This document shows positions 1 to 6,093 of a DNA stretch of 18,804 bases, piece by piece (within the stretch, counting starts at the first letter, position 1; every line of letters starts with the position of its first letter). A program made the translations under genes and the position numbers. Below the pieces are notes generated by a model. The model made no database searches, had not been told where the DNA came from, and saw only the letters and a program-made list of their open reading frames with translations. The stretch covers positions 1 to 18,804 of the forward strand of contig NZ_ALCA01000137.1 in assembly GCF_000278725.1 (NCBI RefSeq), read 5' to 3'. This DNA is from Actinomyces sp. ICM47. GTDB taxonomy: Bacteria; Actinomycetota; Actinomycetes; Actinomycetales; Actinomycetaceae.

Positions 1-712
1 GCCGTATGGTCTCAGCTGGGTGTACGTGTCGCGCTGACAGCACCATCTCCCGGGTCAACACCATGTGTTTCGGAGTGGGCGCAGTCGTGCGTTGACATAG
101 GTCTGGCTGGGTGTGTCGTGAGGATGCAAGAGATTGCCAGACGTTCGAAGTCTGGCGGTCTGCGAGGCGTATGACATGCGAGATAAGACACTATGACACT
201 TTCTGTCAAGATGTGTGTCGAGCATAATATGCGGCTCTTAGACCTGATTCCAAGTGGTCATCGCGTCTCATGGGCGGATGGAAAAAGGTTGCACGTGCCA
301 CTGTCGAATATGCAGGTTGTTAGGTGCGCAACAACCGTTATTCAGGTTTTGACATCGGCTTTCAGGAGGTCGAAGAGCGGGTTTGACGGTGGCAGTGTCA
401 AACGACTGTGGGCATCATCGATGCTCAAATCTAGCATGTGGTATTGCCACTCCTGCTGTGATCGTGCCGATAGGGGAGGTGAGCTGTCCTACTGGTCCCT
501 TGAGTCTGTCAGTGCGTATGTCATCGTGGAGTCAGTTATGTGCCGTCGGCGCACGTAATGTTTGTGAGGGTGCTGCTGGCGCTCCTGGCTGACTCTGATT
601 GCGCCAGCGTCTGCGCGTTGTTCCGAGGGTTTGAGGTGTCTTCAAGGCGCTGTGGCGACCTTTTATAGCGCGCCCCTATCTATGCGGGCATGCGACGCAT
701 TGTGTGCGTCAA
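1..712. other. Gene-poor region, no credible CDS
   Basis: I see no gene in this stretch. The open frames on either strand (the longest is about 120 codons at 193-558) lack the NNC/NNG codon bias of the neighbouring genes, have no Shine-Dalgarno at their starts and encode Cys/Ser/Arg-rich protein matching no family I know. The base composition is visibly less GC-rich than the core genes. TTGACA hexamers occur at 92-97 and 349-354 on the plus strand and 204-209 on the minus strand; only the last has a plausible partner hexamer. It could be an intergenic spacer, a decayed gene or the edge of a surface-polysaccharide locus lying to the left. Confidence 0.6.
181..209 (-). promoter_or_regulatory. 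Possible leftward promoter
   Basis: On the minus strand a perfect -35 hexamer TTGACA (209-204) is followed after 17 bases by TTATCT (186-181), a moderate -10. It would fire leftwards toward the window edge, where no gene start is visible within the window. Two GACAC direct repeats sit in the spacer (187-198). This is sequence pattern only and weak evidence. Confidence 0.25.
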
Positions 713-750
713 AGGGTGAGGCCCGAGCCGTTTGGCTCGGGCCTCACCCT
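713..750 (-). terminator. Hairpin terminator of the sugar transferase gene
   Basis: A perfect 17-bp inverted repeat (713-729 with 734-750) encloses a GTTT/AAAC four-base loop and begins 22 bp beyond the stop codon of the leftward gene ending at 773. In the leftward direction only TTT follows the stem, so this is the U-poor type common in high-GC actinobacteria. Confidence 0.8.
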
Positions 751-772
751 ATTCACACACACGCAGAAAGAA

Positions 773-1468
773 TCAGTAGGCTCCCTCGTGGCGCAGCAGA
801 GCGGGAATGGTCTGCAGCACGATCCACGCATCGAGCGTGAGGGAACGGTGCTGGGCGTAGGACAGGTCCAGGTGGACTGTCTCGTCCCAGGAAAGGTTGG
901 AGCGCCCGGAGATCTGCCACAGGCCGGTAATGCCCGGGCGGACCGCGAACTTGCCCATGACGCGCGGCTCGTACTGCGCAACCTCGCTGGGGAGCGGGGG
1001 GCGCGGGCCGACGAGAGACATATCACCGCGAAGAACGTTGAAGAGCTGGGGGAGCTCGTCGATCGAAGTCTTACGAAGGAAGGCGCCGATGCGGGTGACG
1101 CGGGGGTCGTTCGCCATCTTGAACATGACGGAATTACCGGCGCTGGCGTCGGCCTCGTTAGCCTCGGCGAGCGAGGCCTTCATGGCTTCCGCATCAACGT
1201 GCATGGTGCGGAACTTAAACATGGTAAAAGTCGTGCCGTCGAGGCCCACGCGCTCCTGCTTGAAGAAAGCAGGGCCGCCGTCGTGTAGGCGCACCATCGC
1301 TGCAACGATGATCCATACCGGTGTCAGCAGGATGATGCCGATAAGCGAGGCGATAATGTCGCACATGCGCTTGATGGCGTTGTCGGCGGACGCGGCGAAA
1401 TCCGACGCATGCTCGAATGCGAGAGCCGTTGAGGCGGCGCGTGCAGTTGGCTTCGTCAAAGTTGTCAT
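773..1468 (-). CDS. Membrane sugar-phosphate transferase (phosphoglycosyl transferase)
   Basis: A 231-residue bacterial sugar transferase of the WbaP/RfbP/PglC family. It transfers a sugar-1-phosphate from a nucleotide sugar to undecaprenyl phosphate at the inner membrane face, the first step of capsule, exopolysaccharide or glycan synthesis. The protein is the minimal monotopic type: one hydrophobic segment at about 35-60 with a central Thr-Pro (49-50) typical of a re-entrant helix, then the catalytic core with QERVG (71-75), FKFRTM (84-89), the Asp-Glu dyad in SIDELPQL (DE 137-138), RGDMSLVGPRP (147-157) and a PGITGLWQ block. The start at 1468 is supported by AAGGAAG at 1477-1483. It stands alone between a gene-poor region and housekeeping genes, and the rest of its glycan pathway is not in view. 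The sugar substrate cannot be told from the sequence. Confidence 0.93.
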   Translation of the reverse strand: MTTLTKPTARAASTALAFEHASDFAASADNAIKRMCDIIASLIGIILLTPVWIIVAAMVRLHDGGPAFFKQERVGLDGTTFTMFKFRTMHVDAEAMKASLAEANEADASAGNSVMFKMANDPRVTRIGAFLRKTSIDELPQLFNVLRGDMSLVGPRPPLPSEVAQYEPRVMGKFAVRPGITGLWQISGRSNLSWDETVHLDLSYAQHRSLTLDAWIVLQTIPALLRHEGAY

Positions 1469-1591
1469 CTGTGCGTCTTCCTTCTACTTCTTCAAACTCA
1501 AATACTGTAGGTTGGTTAGAGGAGTGGATCCCCCGATGGTCAGGACATTTACTGAGTAAGTAATTCCTGGGCGCCTCAGTCACCGTTAGGT

Positions 1592-1644
1592 GTTAACCCT
1601 AGTCTATCCATACGGTTAACTTATTTGCTAACCAAAGGGTTAAG
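1592..1644. repeat. Cluster of GTTAAC-type sites
   Basis: The palindrome GTTAAC occurs at 1592-1597 and 1615-1620, followed by an inverted pair TAACC...GGTTA within 1629-1642. A further GTTAAC lies at 1754-1759, just upstream of the glyA -10 box. The three clustered sites fall at intervals of about 11-23 bp, roughly one or two helical turns, in an AT-rich patch. This resembles an array of operators for an unknown regulator of the leftward sugar transferase gene, glyA, or both. The function is inference. Confidence 0.4.
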
Positions 1645-1712
1645 TACAAGCGAAAATGGGCTGTGATTTCACACATTGAGACTGTCTGACGAGTCGCGGT
1701 GTCATGTTAGGT

Positions 1713-1724
1713 GACCGTTCGGTC
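1713..1724. promoter_or_regulatory. TetR-operator-like palindrome
   Basis: GACCG-TT-CGGTC is a perfect 12-bp palindrome located 45 bp upstream of the glyA -10 candidate. Palindromes of the form GACCGnnCGGTC are typical operators of TetR-family repressors in actinobacteria. No TetR gene is in the window, so the assignment is tentative. Confidence 0.3.
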
Positions 1725-1768
1725 GATTGCTGACATCTTGGCAGAATGCGCGGGTTAACGGGGGGAGA

Positions 1769-1774
1769 TAGACT
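1769..1774 (+). promoter_or_regulatory. glyA promoter -10 box
   Basis: TAGACT fits the actinobacterial TAnnnT -10 consensus. Transcription starting 6-7 bases downstream would begin at about 1780-1781, exactly where the first helix of the ZTP riboswitch begins. No convincing -35 box is present at 16-19 bp upstream, which would suit an activator-dependent or weak promoter. Confidence 0.45.
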
Positions 1775-1780
1775 TGTACA

Positions 1781-1855
1781 CGCGTCGTGACTGGCGAAAT
1801 AGGTGGGGTACCACCGGGGAGCGGCGTGCCTGCATCGAGAGCCGCCCGCCTGGGC
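1781..1855 (+). promoter_or_regulatory. ZTP (pfl) riboswitch
   Basis: The aptamer senses ZTP/ZMP (AICAR phosphates), which accumulate when 10-formyl-THF is short. P1 is CGCGUCG (1781-1787) with CGGCGUG (1822-1828), including two G-U pairs. The conserved UGACUGGCGA internal loop follows P1. P2 is GGUGG/CCACC (1802-1806 with 1811-1815), then the conserved GGGGAG (1816-1821). The 3' subdomain is a hairpin, GCCC/GGGC (1844-1847 with 1852-1855), whose GCCU loop supplies the pseudoknot with GGC in the internal loop. The linker 1829-1843 is short. Placement upstream of glyA and folD is a classic target for this riboswitch class. No intrinsic terminator separates it from the start codon, so translational control is likely. 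Recognised by eye from the consensus. Confidence 0.94.
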
Positions 1856-1900
1856 TTGAAGTTGCCGACATCACATTCGACTGATCAACAGGAGAACCAT

Positions 1901-3190
1901 ATGGACTCCCTCAACGACATGACACTGGCGCAGCTGGATCCCGAAATCCAGGCAGTGCTGGACGCCGAACTGGGACGTCAGCGAGACACCCTCGAGATGA
2001 TCGCATCTGAGAATTTCGTTCCGCGTGCAGTCCTTCAAGCCCAGGGCTCCGTCCTGACAAACAAGTACGCAGAGGGCTACCCGGGTCGTCGCTACTACGG
2101 CGGTTGCGAGTTTGTCGATGTTGCTGAATCGCTCGCCATTGAGCGTGCCAAGCAGGTCTTCGGCGGCGACTACGTCAACGTTCAGCCCCACGCGGGTGCG
2201 CAGGCTAATGCTGCCGCCCTCATGGCAATGGCAAACGTCGGTGACCCGATCCTGGGTCTGTCCCTGGCCCACGGTGGCCACCTGACTCACGGCATGCGCC
2301 TGAATTTCTCGGGCAAGCACTACAGGGCGGTCGCCTATGAGGTCGACCGCGAGACCATGCGCATTGAACCCGAGAAGGTCCGCGAGGCCGCCCTCGCCGA
2401 ACGCCCGCGCGTGATCATCGCCGGCTGGTCGGCCTACCCGCGTCACCTCGACTTCCAGGCATTCCGTGACATCGCAGACGAGGTTGGCGCAGCCCTCTGG
2501 GTGGATATGGCTCACTTCGCTGGCCTCGTGGCCGCAGGCCTGCATCCGAACCCCGTCCCCTTCGCCGACGTCGTCACGACGACGGTTCACAAGACCCTGG
2601 GCGGGCCTCGTTCCGGCATGATCCTGTCCTCGCGCGGCGAGCAGTGGGGCAAGAAGCTCAACACCGCCGTGTTCCCCGGCCAGCAGGGCGGCCCCCTCAT
2701 GCACGTGATCGCCGCGAAGGCCATTGCCATGAAGGTCGCGCAGACCGAGGAGTTCAAGGATCGCCAGCGTCGTACCCTCGAGGGCGCGCAGATTCTTGCG
2801 GAGCGTCTGGGCGCTGACGACGCAAAGAACGCGGGCATCAAGCTGGTCACCGGCGGCACCGACGTGCACCTGGTCCTCGTTGATCTCGTCGAGTCCGAGC
2901 TCAACGGCAAGCAGGCCGAAGACCTGCTGCACGAAGTTGGCATCACCGTCAACCGCAACGCGGTGCCCTTTGACCCGCGTCCGCCGGCCGTCACCTCGGG
3001 TCTGCGCATCGGCACCCCCGCCCTCGCGACGCGCGGTTTCGACGCCGAGGACTTCGCGGAGGTCGCAGACATCATCGGTACGACGCTGGCGCAGGGCGCG
3101 TCTGGCAGCAATGTTGAGGTGGATGCGCTGCGTGCCCGCGTCAAGAAGCTCACGGACAAGCACCCCCTGTACGCGGGACTCGAGCAGTGA
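1901..3190 (+). CDS. glyA: Serine hydroxymethyltransferase
   Basis: GlyA interconverts serine + THF and glycine + 5,10-methylene-THF with PLP, the main entry of one-carbon units in the cytosol. At 429 residues it matches the family length. Visible motifs are the N-terminal MIASENF, the [13 protein letters not shown] substrate loop, [12 protein letters not shown], and the PLP lysine in [14 protein letters not shown] (K231). The start at 1901 is preferred because AGGAG lies at 1890-1894 and the protein then begins like other SHMTs; the upstream GTG at 1787 falls inside the riboswitch. It is the first gene of a riboswitch-controlled pair, and its TGA stop overlaps the GTG start of folD, implying translational coupling. 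Function is certain from conservation. Confidence 0.98.
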   Translation: MDSLNDMTLAQLDPEIQAVLDAELGRQRDTLEMIASENFVPRAVLQAQGSVLTNKYAEGYPGRRYYGGCEFVDVAESLAIERAKQVFGGDYVNVQPHAGAQANAAALMAMANVGDPILGLSLAHGGHLTHGMRLNFSGKHYRAVAYEVDRETMRIEPEKVREAALAERPRVIIAGWSAYPRHLDFQAFRDIADEVGAALWVDMAHFAGLVAAGLHPNPVPFADVVTTTVHKTLGGPRSGMILSSRGEQWGKKLNTAVFPGQQGGPLMHVIAAKAIAMKVAQTEEFKDRQRRTLEGAQILAERLGADDAKNAGIKLVTGGTDVHLVLVDLVESELNGKQAEDLLHEVGITVNRNAVPFDPRPPAVTSGLRIGTPALATRGFDAEDFAEVADIIGTTLAQGASGSNVEVDALRARVKKLTDKHPLYAGLEQ

Positions 3191-4095
3191 GGGCTCCCTG
3201 GGAGGGATCCGCGCGGGTTCTTGATGGCACGGCGACCGCCGCAGCTATCAAGGCTGAACTTAAGGAGCGCGTGGATCGCTTGCGCGATCTCGGGGTCGTC
3301 CCGGGCCTCGGCACGATTCTTGTGGGCGAGGACCCCGGGTCCGTTGCCTACGTCGCCGGCAAGCACCGCGACTGTGCCCAGATCGGCGCGGAGTCGATCC
3401 GCGTGGACCTGCCCGCGGACGCGACGCAGGAGCAGGTGGAGGCTGCCATCGATCAGCTCAACGCTGATCCGGCGTGCACGGGATACATCGTGCAGCTGCC
3501 GCTTCCTCGTGGCATCGACACCAACGCGGTCCTGGAACGCATTGATCCGGCCAAGGACGCGGATGGGCTGCACCCGATGAACCTTGGTCGCCTGGTCCTG
3601 CGCGGTTCGGGTCCCATCGACTCGCCGCTGCCTTGCACGCCGCGCGCGGTCATCGAGCTCGTGGAGCGCCACGGGATCGACCTGGCTGGTAAGAACGTGT
3701 GTGTGGTTGGGCGTGGCGTGACCGTGGGTCGTTCGATCGGTCTGCTGTTCATGCGCAAGGAAGTGAACGCGACGGTCGATGTGTGTCACACGGGCACGAT
3801 CAACCTGGCTGATCACGTGCGCCGAGCGGACGTGATCGTGGCTGCGGCGGGTTCTGCGGGAATCATTACTCCCGAGATGGTGGCCCCCGGCGCGGTTGTC
3901 CTGGATGTCGGCGTGAGCCGCGTGACGGACGCCGACGGTAAGGCCCGCCTCAAAGGCGATGTCGCGGACGGCGTCGATCAGGTCGCCAGCTGGCTCAGCC
4001 CGAACCCGGGTGGAGTCGGGCCGATGACGCGTGCTCTGCTCGTCACGAACGTCGTCGAGGCAGCGGAACGCCAGGCGGGCCTCGGCCTCCAGTAA
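3187..4095 (+). CDS. folD: Methylenetetrahydrofolate dehydrogenase/cyclohydrolase
   Basis: This bifunctional cytosolic enzyme oxidises 5,10-methylene-THF with NADP and hydrolyses the product to 10-formyl-THF, feeding purine synthesis and initiator-tRNA formylation. The 302-residue protein shows the catalytic lysine in YVAGKHRDC (K59), [19 protein letters not shown], the Rossmann segment [14 protein letters not shown], and PGGVGPMT near residue 274. The GTG start at 3187 overlaps the glyA stop (GTGA) and has no good Shine-Dalgarno, so reinitiation from glyA is likely. It adds about ten residues before the conserved VLDG segment, and no other start codon in frame precedes that segment. Together with glyA it forms a two-gene operon under the ZTP riboswitch. 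Confidence 0.98.
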   Translation: MRAPWEGSARVLDGTATAAAIKAELKERVDRLRDLGVVPGLGTILVGEDPGSVAYVAGKHRDCAQIGAESIRVDLPADATQEQVEAAIDQLNADPACTGYIVQLPLPRGIDTNAVLERIDPAKDADGLHPMNLGRLVLRGSGPIDSPLPCTPRAVIELVERHGIDLAGKNVCVVGRGVTVGRSIGLLFMRKEVNATVDVCHTGTINLADHVRRADVIVAAAGSAGIITPEMVAPGAVVLDVGVSRVTDADGKARLKGDVADGVDQVASWLSPNPGGVGPMTRALLVTNVVEAAERQAGLGLQ

Positions 4096-4139
4096 GCGGA
4101 CCCTGCCGGTGACAATCGGTAGACACCTGATAATACGCG

Positions 4140-4178
4140 GGAGGCGCGGCGAGGAATCCAACTCCTCGCCGCGCCTCC
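4140..4178 (+). terminator. Hairpin terminator of glyA-folD
   Basis: A perfect 16-bp GC-rich inverted repeat (4140-4155 with 4163-4178) with a 7-base loop starts 45 bp after the folD stop. The following sequence, TCGTTCCT, is only weakly U-rich. Confidence 0.8.
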
Positions 4179-4187
4179 TCGTTCCTC

Positions 4188-4193
4188 TAGACT
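4188..4193 (+). promoter_or_regulatory. xth promoter -10 box
   Basis: TAGACT matches TAnnnT and is identical to the glyA -10 candidate. It lies 34 bp before the xth start, giving a leader of roughly 20 bases that contains the AAGGAG at 4210-4215. The -35 position falls inside the preceding terminator arm and is poor. Confidence 0.35.
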
Positions 4194-4221
4194 GGAGAAA
4201 AACTCGCGTAAGGAGAAAACG

Positions 4222-5049
4222 ATGACCCTGACGGTGACCACCGTGAACCTCAACGGCATTCGCGCCGCCCACAAGCGCGGCTTCCTCGACTGGCTGGGGG
4301 CGTCTGACACGGATGTGCTGCTCATGCAGGAGGTGCGTGCACCAGAGGAGATCTCCCGCGAGATCATGGGCGAGGCCTGGGAGAGCGTGTGGGTTCCCTG
4401 CCGTATCAAGGGTCGCGCGGGCGTGGGTGTGGCCGTGCGACGCGGGCGCGCGCGTCTGGAGGGCGATCCCCGCCTGATCCTCGATGATGCTGAGTTGGAC
4501 GTGGATTCGGGCCGGTGGCTCGAGGCTGTCGTGCGCCCCGAGGGCGGCGAGACCCCGGTTCGTGTCGTCTCCGCTTACTTCCACTCAGGTGAGAAGGATA
4601 CGCCCAAGCAGGAGGCGAAGATGGCGCACCTGCCGCGCATCGGGGCACGCATGGCCGAGCTGCTCGCCGAGGAGGCGGACGGAGGCATGTCGTCGCTGGT
4701 GTGCGGCGACTTCAACGTTGTGCGCTCGCAGGCTGACATCAAGAATTGGAAGCCGAACCACAACAAGCGCGCGGGCGTCCTCGATGAGGAGATCGCCTTC
4801 CTCAACCAGTGGGTGGACGAGGGCTGGCGCGACACCGTACGTGACTTGGCTGGCGACGTGCAGGGTCCCTACTCGTGGTGGTCGTGGCGCGGTCAGGCCT
4901 TCGTCAATAACGCGGGCTGGCGCATCGACTACCAGTACGCGACGCCGGCCCTGGGGGAGCGCGCGCGTTCCTTCGAGATTGGCCGCGCCGATGAGTATGC
5001 GGAGCGTTTCTCGGATCACGCGCCCGTTTCGGTGACCTACGACATCTGA
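4222..5049 (+). CDS. xth: Exodeoxyribonuclease III (AP endonuclease)
   Basis: An ExoIII-type enzyme that cleaves DNA 5' of abasic sites and trims 3' blocking groups in base-excision repair. The 275 residues contain the endonuclease/exonuclease/phosphatase fold motifs in order: NLNGIRAA near the N-terminus, the metal-binding glutamate in LMQEVR (E37), CGDFNV (D163, N165), GWRIDYQYATP, and the C-terminal FSDHAPV (D265, H266). AAGGAG at 4210-4215 sets the ATG at 4222. It is transcribed as a single gene between two hairpins, apparently independent of the folate operon. Confidence 0.96.
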   Translation: MTLTVTTVNLNGIRAAHKRGFLDWLGASDTDVLLMQEVRAPEEISREIMGEAWESVWVPCRIKGRAGVGVAVRRGRARLEGDPRLILDDAELDVDSGRWLEAVVRPEGGETPVRVVSAYFHSGEKDTPKQEAKMAHLPRIGARMAELLAEEADGGMSSLVCGDFNVVRSQADIKNWKPNHNKRAGVLDEEIAFLNQWVDEGWRDTVRDLAGDVQGPYSWWSWRGQAFVNNAGWRIDYQYATPALGERARSFEIGRADEYAERFSDHAPVSVTYDI

Positions 5050-5062
5050 CGTTTCATCGACG

Positions 5063-5110
5063 AGGCCGTGGCTGGCCTGGGAGCGGAGGTGTCCTAGGCG
5101 GCCACGGCCT
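5063..5110 (+). terminator. Hairpin terminator of xth
   Basis: A two-part stem follows the xth stop by 13 bp. The outer arms AGGCCGTGGC (5063-5072) and GCCACGGCCT (5101-5110) pair perfectly, and the inner arms 5075-5082 and 5092-5099 pair with one G-U. They are separated by a small internal loop and capped by nine bases. TTT follows the stem. Confidence 0.75.
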
Positions 5111-5134
5111 TTCGTGTATGCGCGCGGAGGTTGT

Positions 5135-5244
5135 GCCTGGCTGTGGTGCCGGTGTGCGGCGCGAGGCCTGCGGGGTCTGGTGGGTCCGCTCCCAGTGACG
5201 AGAGGGCGGCGCGAGGTCTGCGGGGCCTGGTTGTGGTGCCTGTG
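5135..5244. repeat. Imperfect direct repeats
   Basis: A 24-base unit beginning GGCGCGAGG at 5158-5181 recurs at 5208-5231 with two differences. A second unit beginning CCTGG at 5136-5154 recurs at 5226-5244, also with two differences. The copies interleave, as if a short G-rich segment had been duplicated and had drifted. They abut the large palindrome that follows. Confidence 0.6.
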
Positions 5245-5336
5245 GGCGGTGGCGGGGCCTGGCCGGGCTTCGAGATCGACCACTCCGAGCGAAGCTCGTG
5301 TGTGGCGATCTCGCGGGCGGGCCGCCGCCCACAGGC
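5238..5336. repeat. Large imperfect palindrome / cruciform
   Basis: The outer arms 5238-5253 and 5321-5336 are 16 bp with one mismatch. Further in, CGAGATCG (5271-5278) pairs with CGATCTCG (5306-5313), CCAC (5280-5283) with GTGG (5302-5305), and CGAGC (5286-5290) with GCTCG (5294-5298), closing on a GAA triloop. The whole folds back over about 99 bases with one large internal asymmetry. It is far longer than the other terminators here. It could be a bidirectional terminator for the convergent genes, a REP-like or MITE-like element, or a structured RNA. Confidence 0.6.
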
Positions 5337-5423
5337 GCAACCGGCCGGATCAAGTGGGCAGGCCTCGTGCCGCCTGGAAGTGTGGTGGCGAAGGTGCCGC
5401 GCGGAAGCGAGGTGGGCAGGAAC

Positions 5424-5972
5424 TCAGCGTCCGGAGGCGTCGAAGTCGAAGAGGGCGATTGAGGAATAGATCCCGGATGGGTAGATGCGGTCCAGGCGGA
5501 AGCCGGGGACGATCCAGGAGGCTTCGACGGTTGCGCCGATGTCGAGGGCGAGGTCGAGGGCGACGTCGTCGACGTCCTGGGCGAGTGTGACGTGTGGGTG
5601 GTAGGGGAAGCGTGCTTCGTGGTCGAGGGGGCCGGAGCGGATTTCCTCGGCGATGTCGGTGCAGGCGTTCGCTCCTTCGGTGAGGGTCATGAAGGCGACG
5701 TTGGAGATGGGCCGGAAGGAGTCGGTGCCGGATAGGGTGATGCGGAAGGGGGCGTGTCGGGCGGCGATGGCGCGTAGGTGGTCGATGACGTCGGCGCGTG
5801 CGTCGCGGGCGACGGGTGTGGGTGGCATGAGGGTGATGTGTGCGGGGATGCGTGATCCGGCGAGGTCTCCGAGGCGTAGGCGCAGGTCTGTCAGGTGTGA
5901 GACCCAGGGTTCGGGGATGGCGACGACGACGCCGAGCCAGTCTTGGCCGGGGAGTCGTTGGGGGAGGAACAT
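5424..5972 (-). CDS. 2H phosphoesterase / 2'-5' RNA ligase-like protein
   Basis: The 182-residue protein carries the two HxT signatures that define the 2H phosphoesterase superfamily: AHIT (H45, T47) and PHVT (H127, T129), spaced as in the two-lobed LigT/CPDase fold. Members hydrolyse cyclic nucleotide phosphates or 2'-5' RNA linkages; the physiological substrate here cannot be inferred. The start at 5972 is chosen because the protein then begins directly before the first beta-strand (VVVAIP), with a weak AGGCAGG upstream on the minus strand. A longer frame to 6083 would run into the galK promoter and Shine-Dalgarno region. The gene is divergent from galK and converges on xth. Confidence 0.85.
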   Translation of the reverse strand: MFLPQRLPGQDWLGVVVAIPEPWVSHLTDLRLRLGDLAGSRIPAHITLMPPTPVARDARADVIDHLRAIAARHAPFRITLSGTDSFRPISNVAFMTLTEGANACTDIAEEIRSGPLDHEARFPYHPHVTLAQDVDDVALDLALDIGATVEASWIVPGFRLDRIYPSGIYSSIALFDFDASGR

Positions 5973-6004
5973 GTGGCCTGCCTGTGTCGCGGGGTGGGCT
6001 TTCC

Positions 6005-6010
6005 ACTGTA
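6005..6010 (-). promoter_or_regulatory. Possible -10 box of the 2H gene
   Basis: On the minus strand TACAGT fits TAnnnT and lies 33 bases before the proposed ATG at 5972. The -35 region is not recognisable. It would place the promoter back-to-back with the galK promoter. Confidence 0.3.
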
Positions 6011-6035
6011 CCGGTGTGGTGGGGTTGGATAGCGC

Positions 6036-6065
6036 TTGAAGGTTGTGAGGGCGTTCACGTAGCCT
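6036..6065 (+). promoter_or_regulatory. galK promoter
   Basis: TTGAAG (6036-6041) and TAGCCT (6060-6065) are separated by 18 bp, predicting a start near 6072 and a leader of about 22 bases holding the AAGGAGG at 6082-6088. The same -35 hexamer and spacing recur upstream of the SGNH gene at 7381-7410. Confidence 0.55.
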
Positions 6066-6093
6066 TGTGGTGAGTGAGACCAAGGAGGATCTG

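Larger units (their letters stand above)
1469..1900. other. Divergent regulatory region, sugar transferase / glyA
   Basis: This 432-bp region lies between divergent genes. It contains a locally AT-rich patch (about 1555-1665) with repeated GTTAAC-type sites, a TetR-operator-like palindrome (1713-1724), a candidate -10 box (1769-1774), a ZTP riboswitch (1781-1855), and the glyA Shine-Dalgarno AGGAG (1890-1894). An open frame that extends glyA upstream to 1787 is the riboswitch read as protein and is not part of the gene. Confidence 0.8.
5050..5423. other. Convergent intergenic region with repeats and palindrome
   Basis: This 374-bp stretch lies between the 3' ends of xth and the leftward 2H-phosphoesterase gene. 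It contains a long hairpin after xth (5063-5110), imperfect direct repeats (5135-5244) and a large palindrome (5238-5336). Open frames across it are Gly/Arg- or Trp-rich artefacts of the repeated G-rich sequence. I see no gene. Confidence 0.75.

Noticed and set aside
193..558. 121-codon plus-strand open frame in the left region
   Set aside because: No Shine-Dalgarno, no family resemblance, Cys/Ser/Arg-rich composition and codon use unlike genuine genes here.
1787..1900. Upstream N-terminal extension of glyA
   Set aside because: The extension translates the ZTP riboswitch and leader; the ATG at 1901 has a proper AGGAG and gives a normal SHMT N-terminus.
1871..3163. 430-codon minus-strand frame opposite glyA
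   Set aside because: It is antisense to a strongly conserved gene and is a by-product of GC-rich codon bias; no recognisable motifs.
2587..4584. 665-codon minus-strand frame across glyA, folD and xth
   Set aside because: It spans three conserved genes on the other strand and two intergenic elements; low-information His/Arg-rich translation.
5135..5336. CRISPR array
   Set aside because: Only two drifting copies per unit, interleaved rather than regularly spaced, and no cas genes nearby.
5114..5590. Gly/Arg-rich plus-strand frame between xth and the 2H gene
   Set aside because: It runs through repeats and the large palindrome and then antisense into the HxT-bearing 2H gene.
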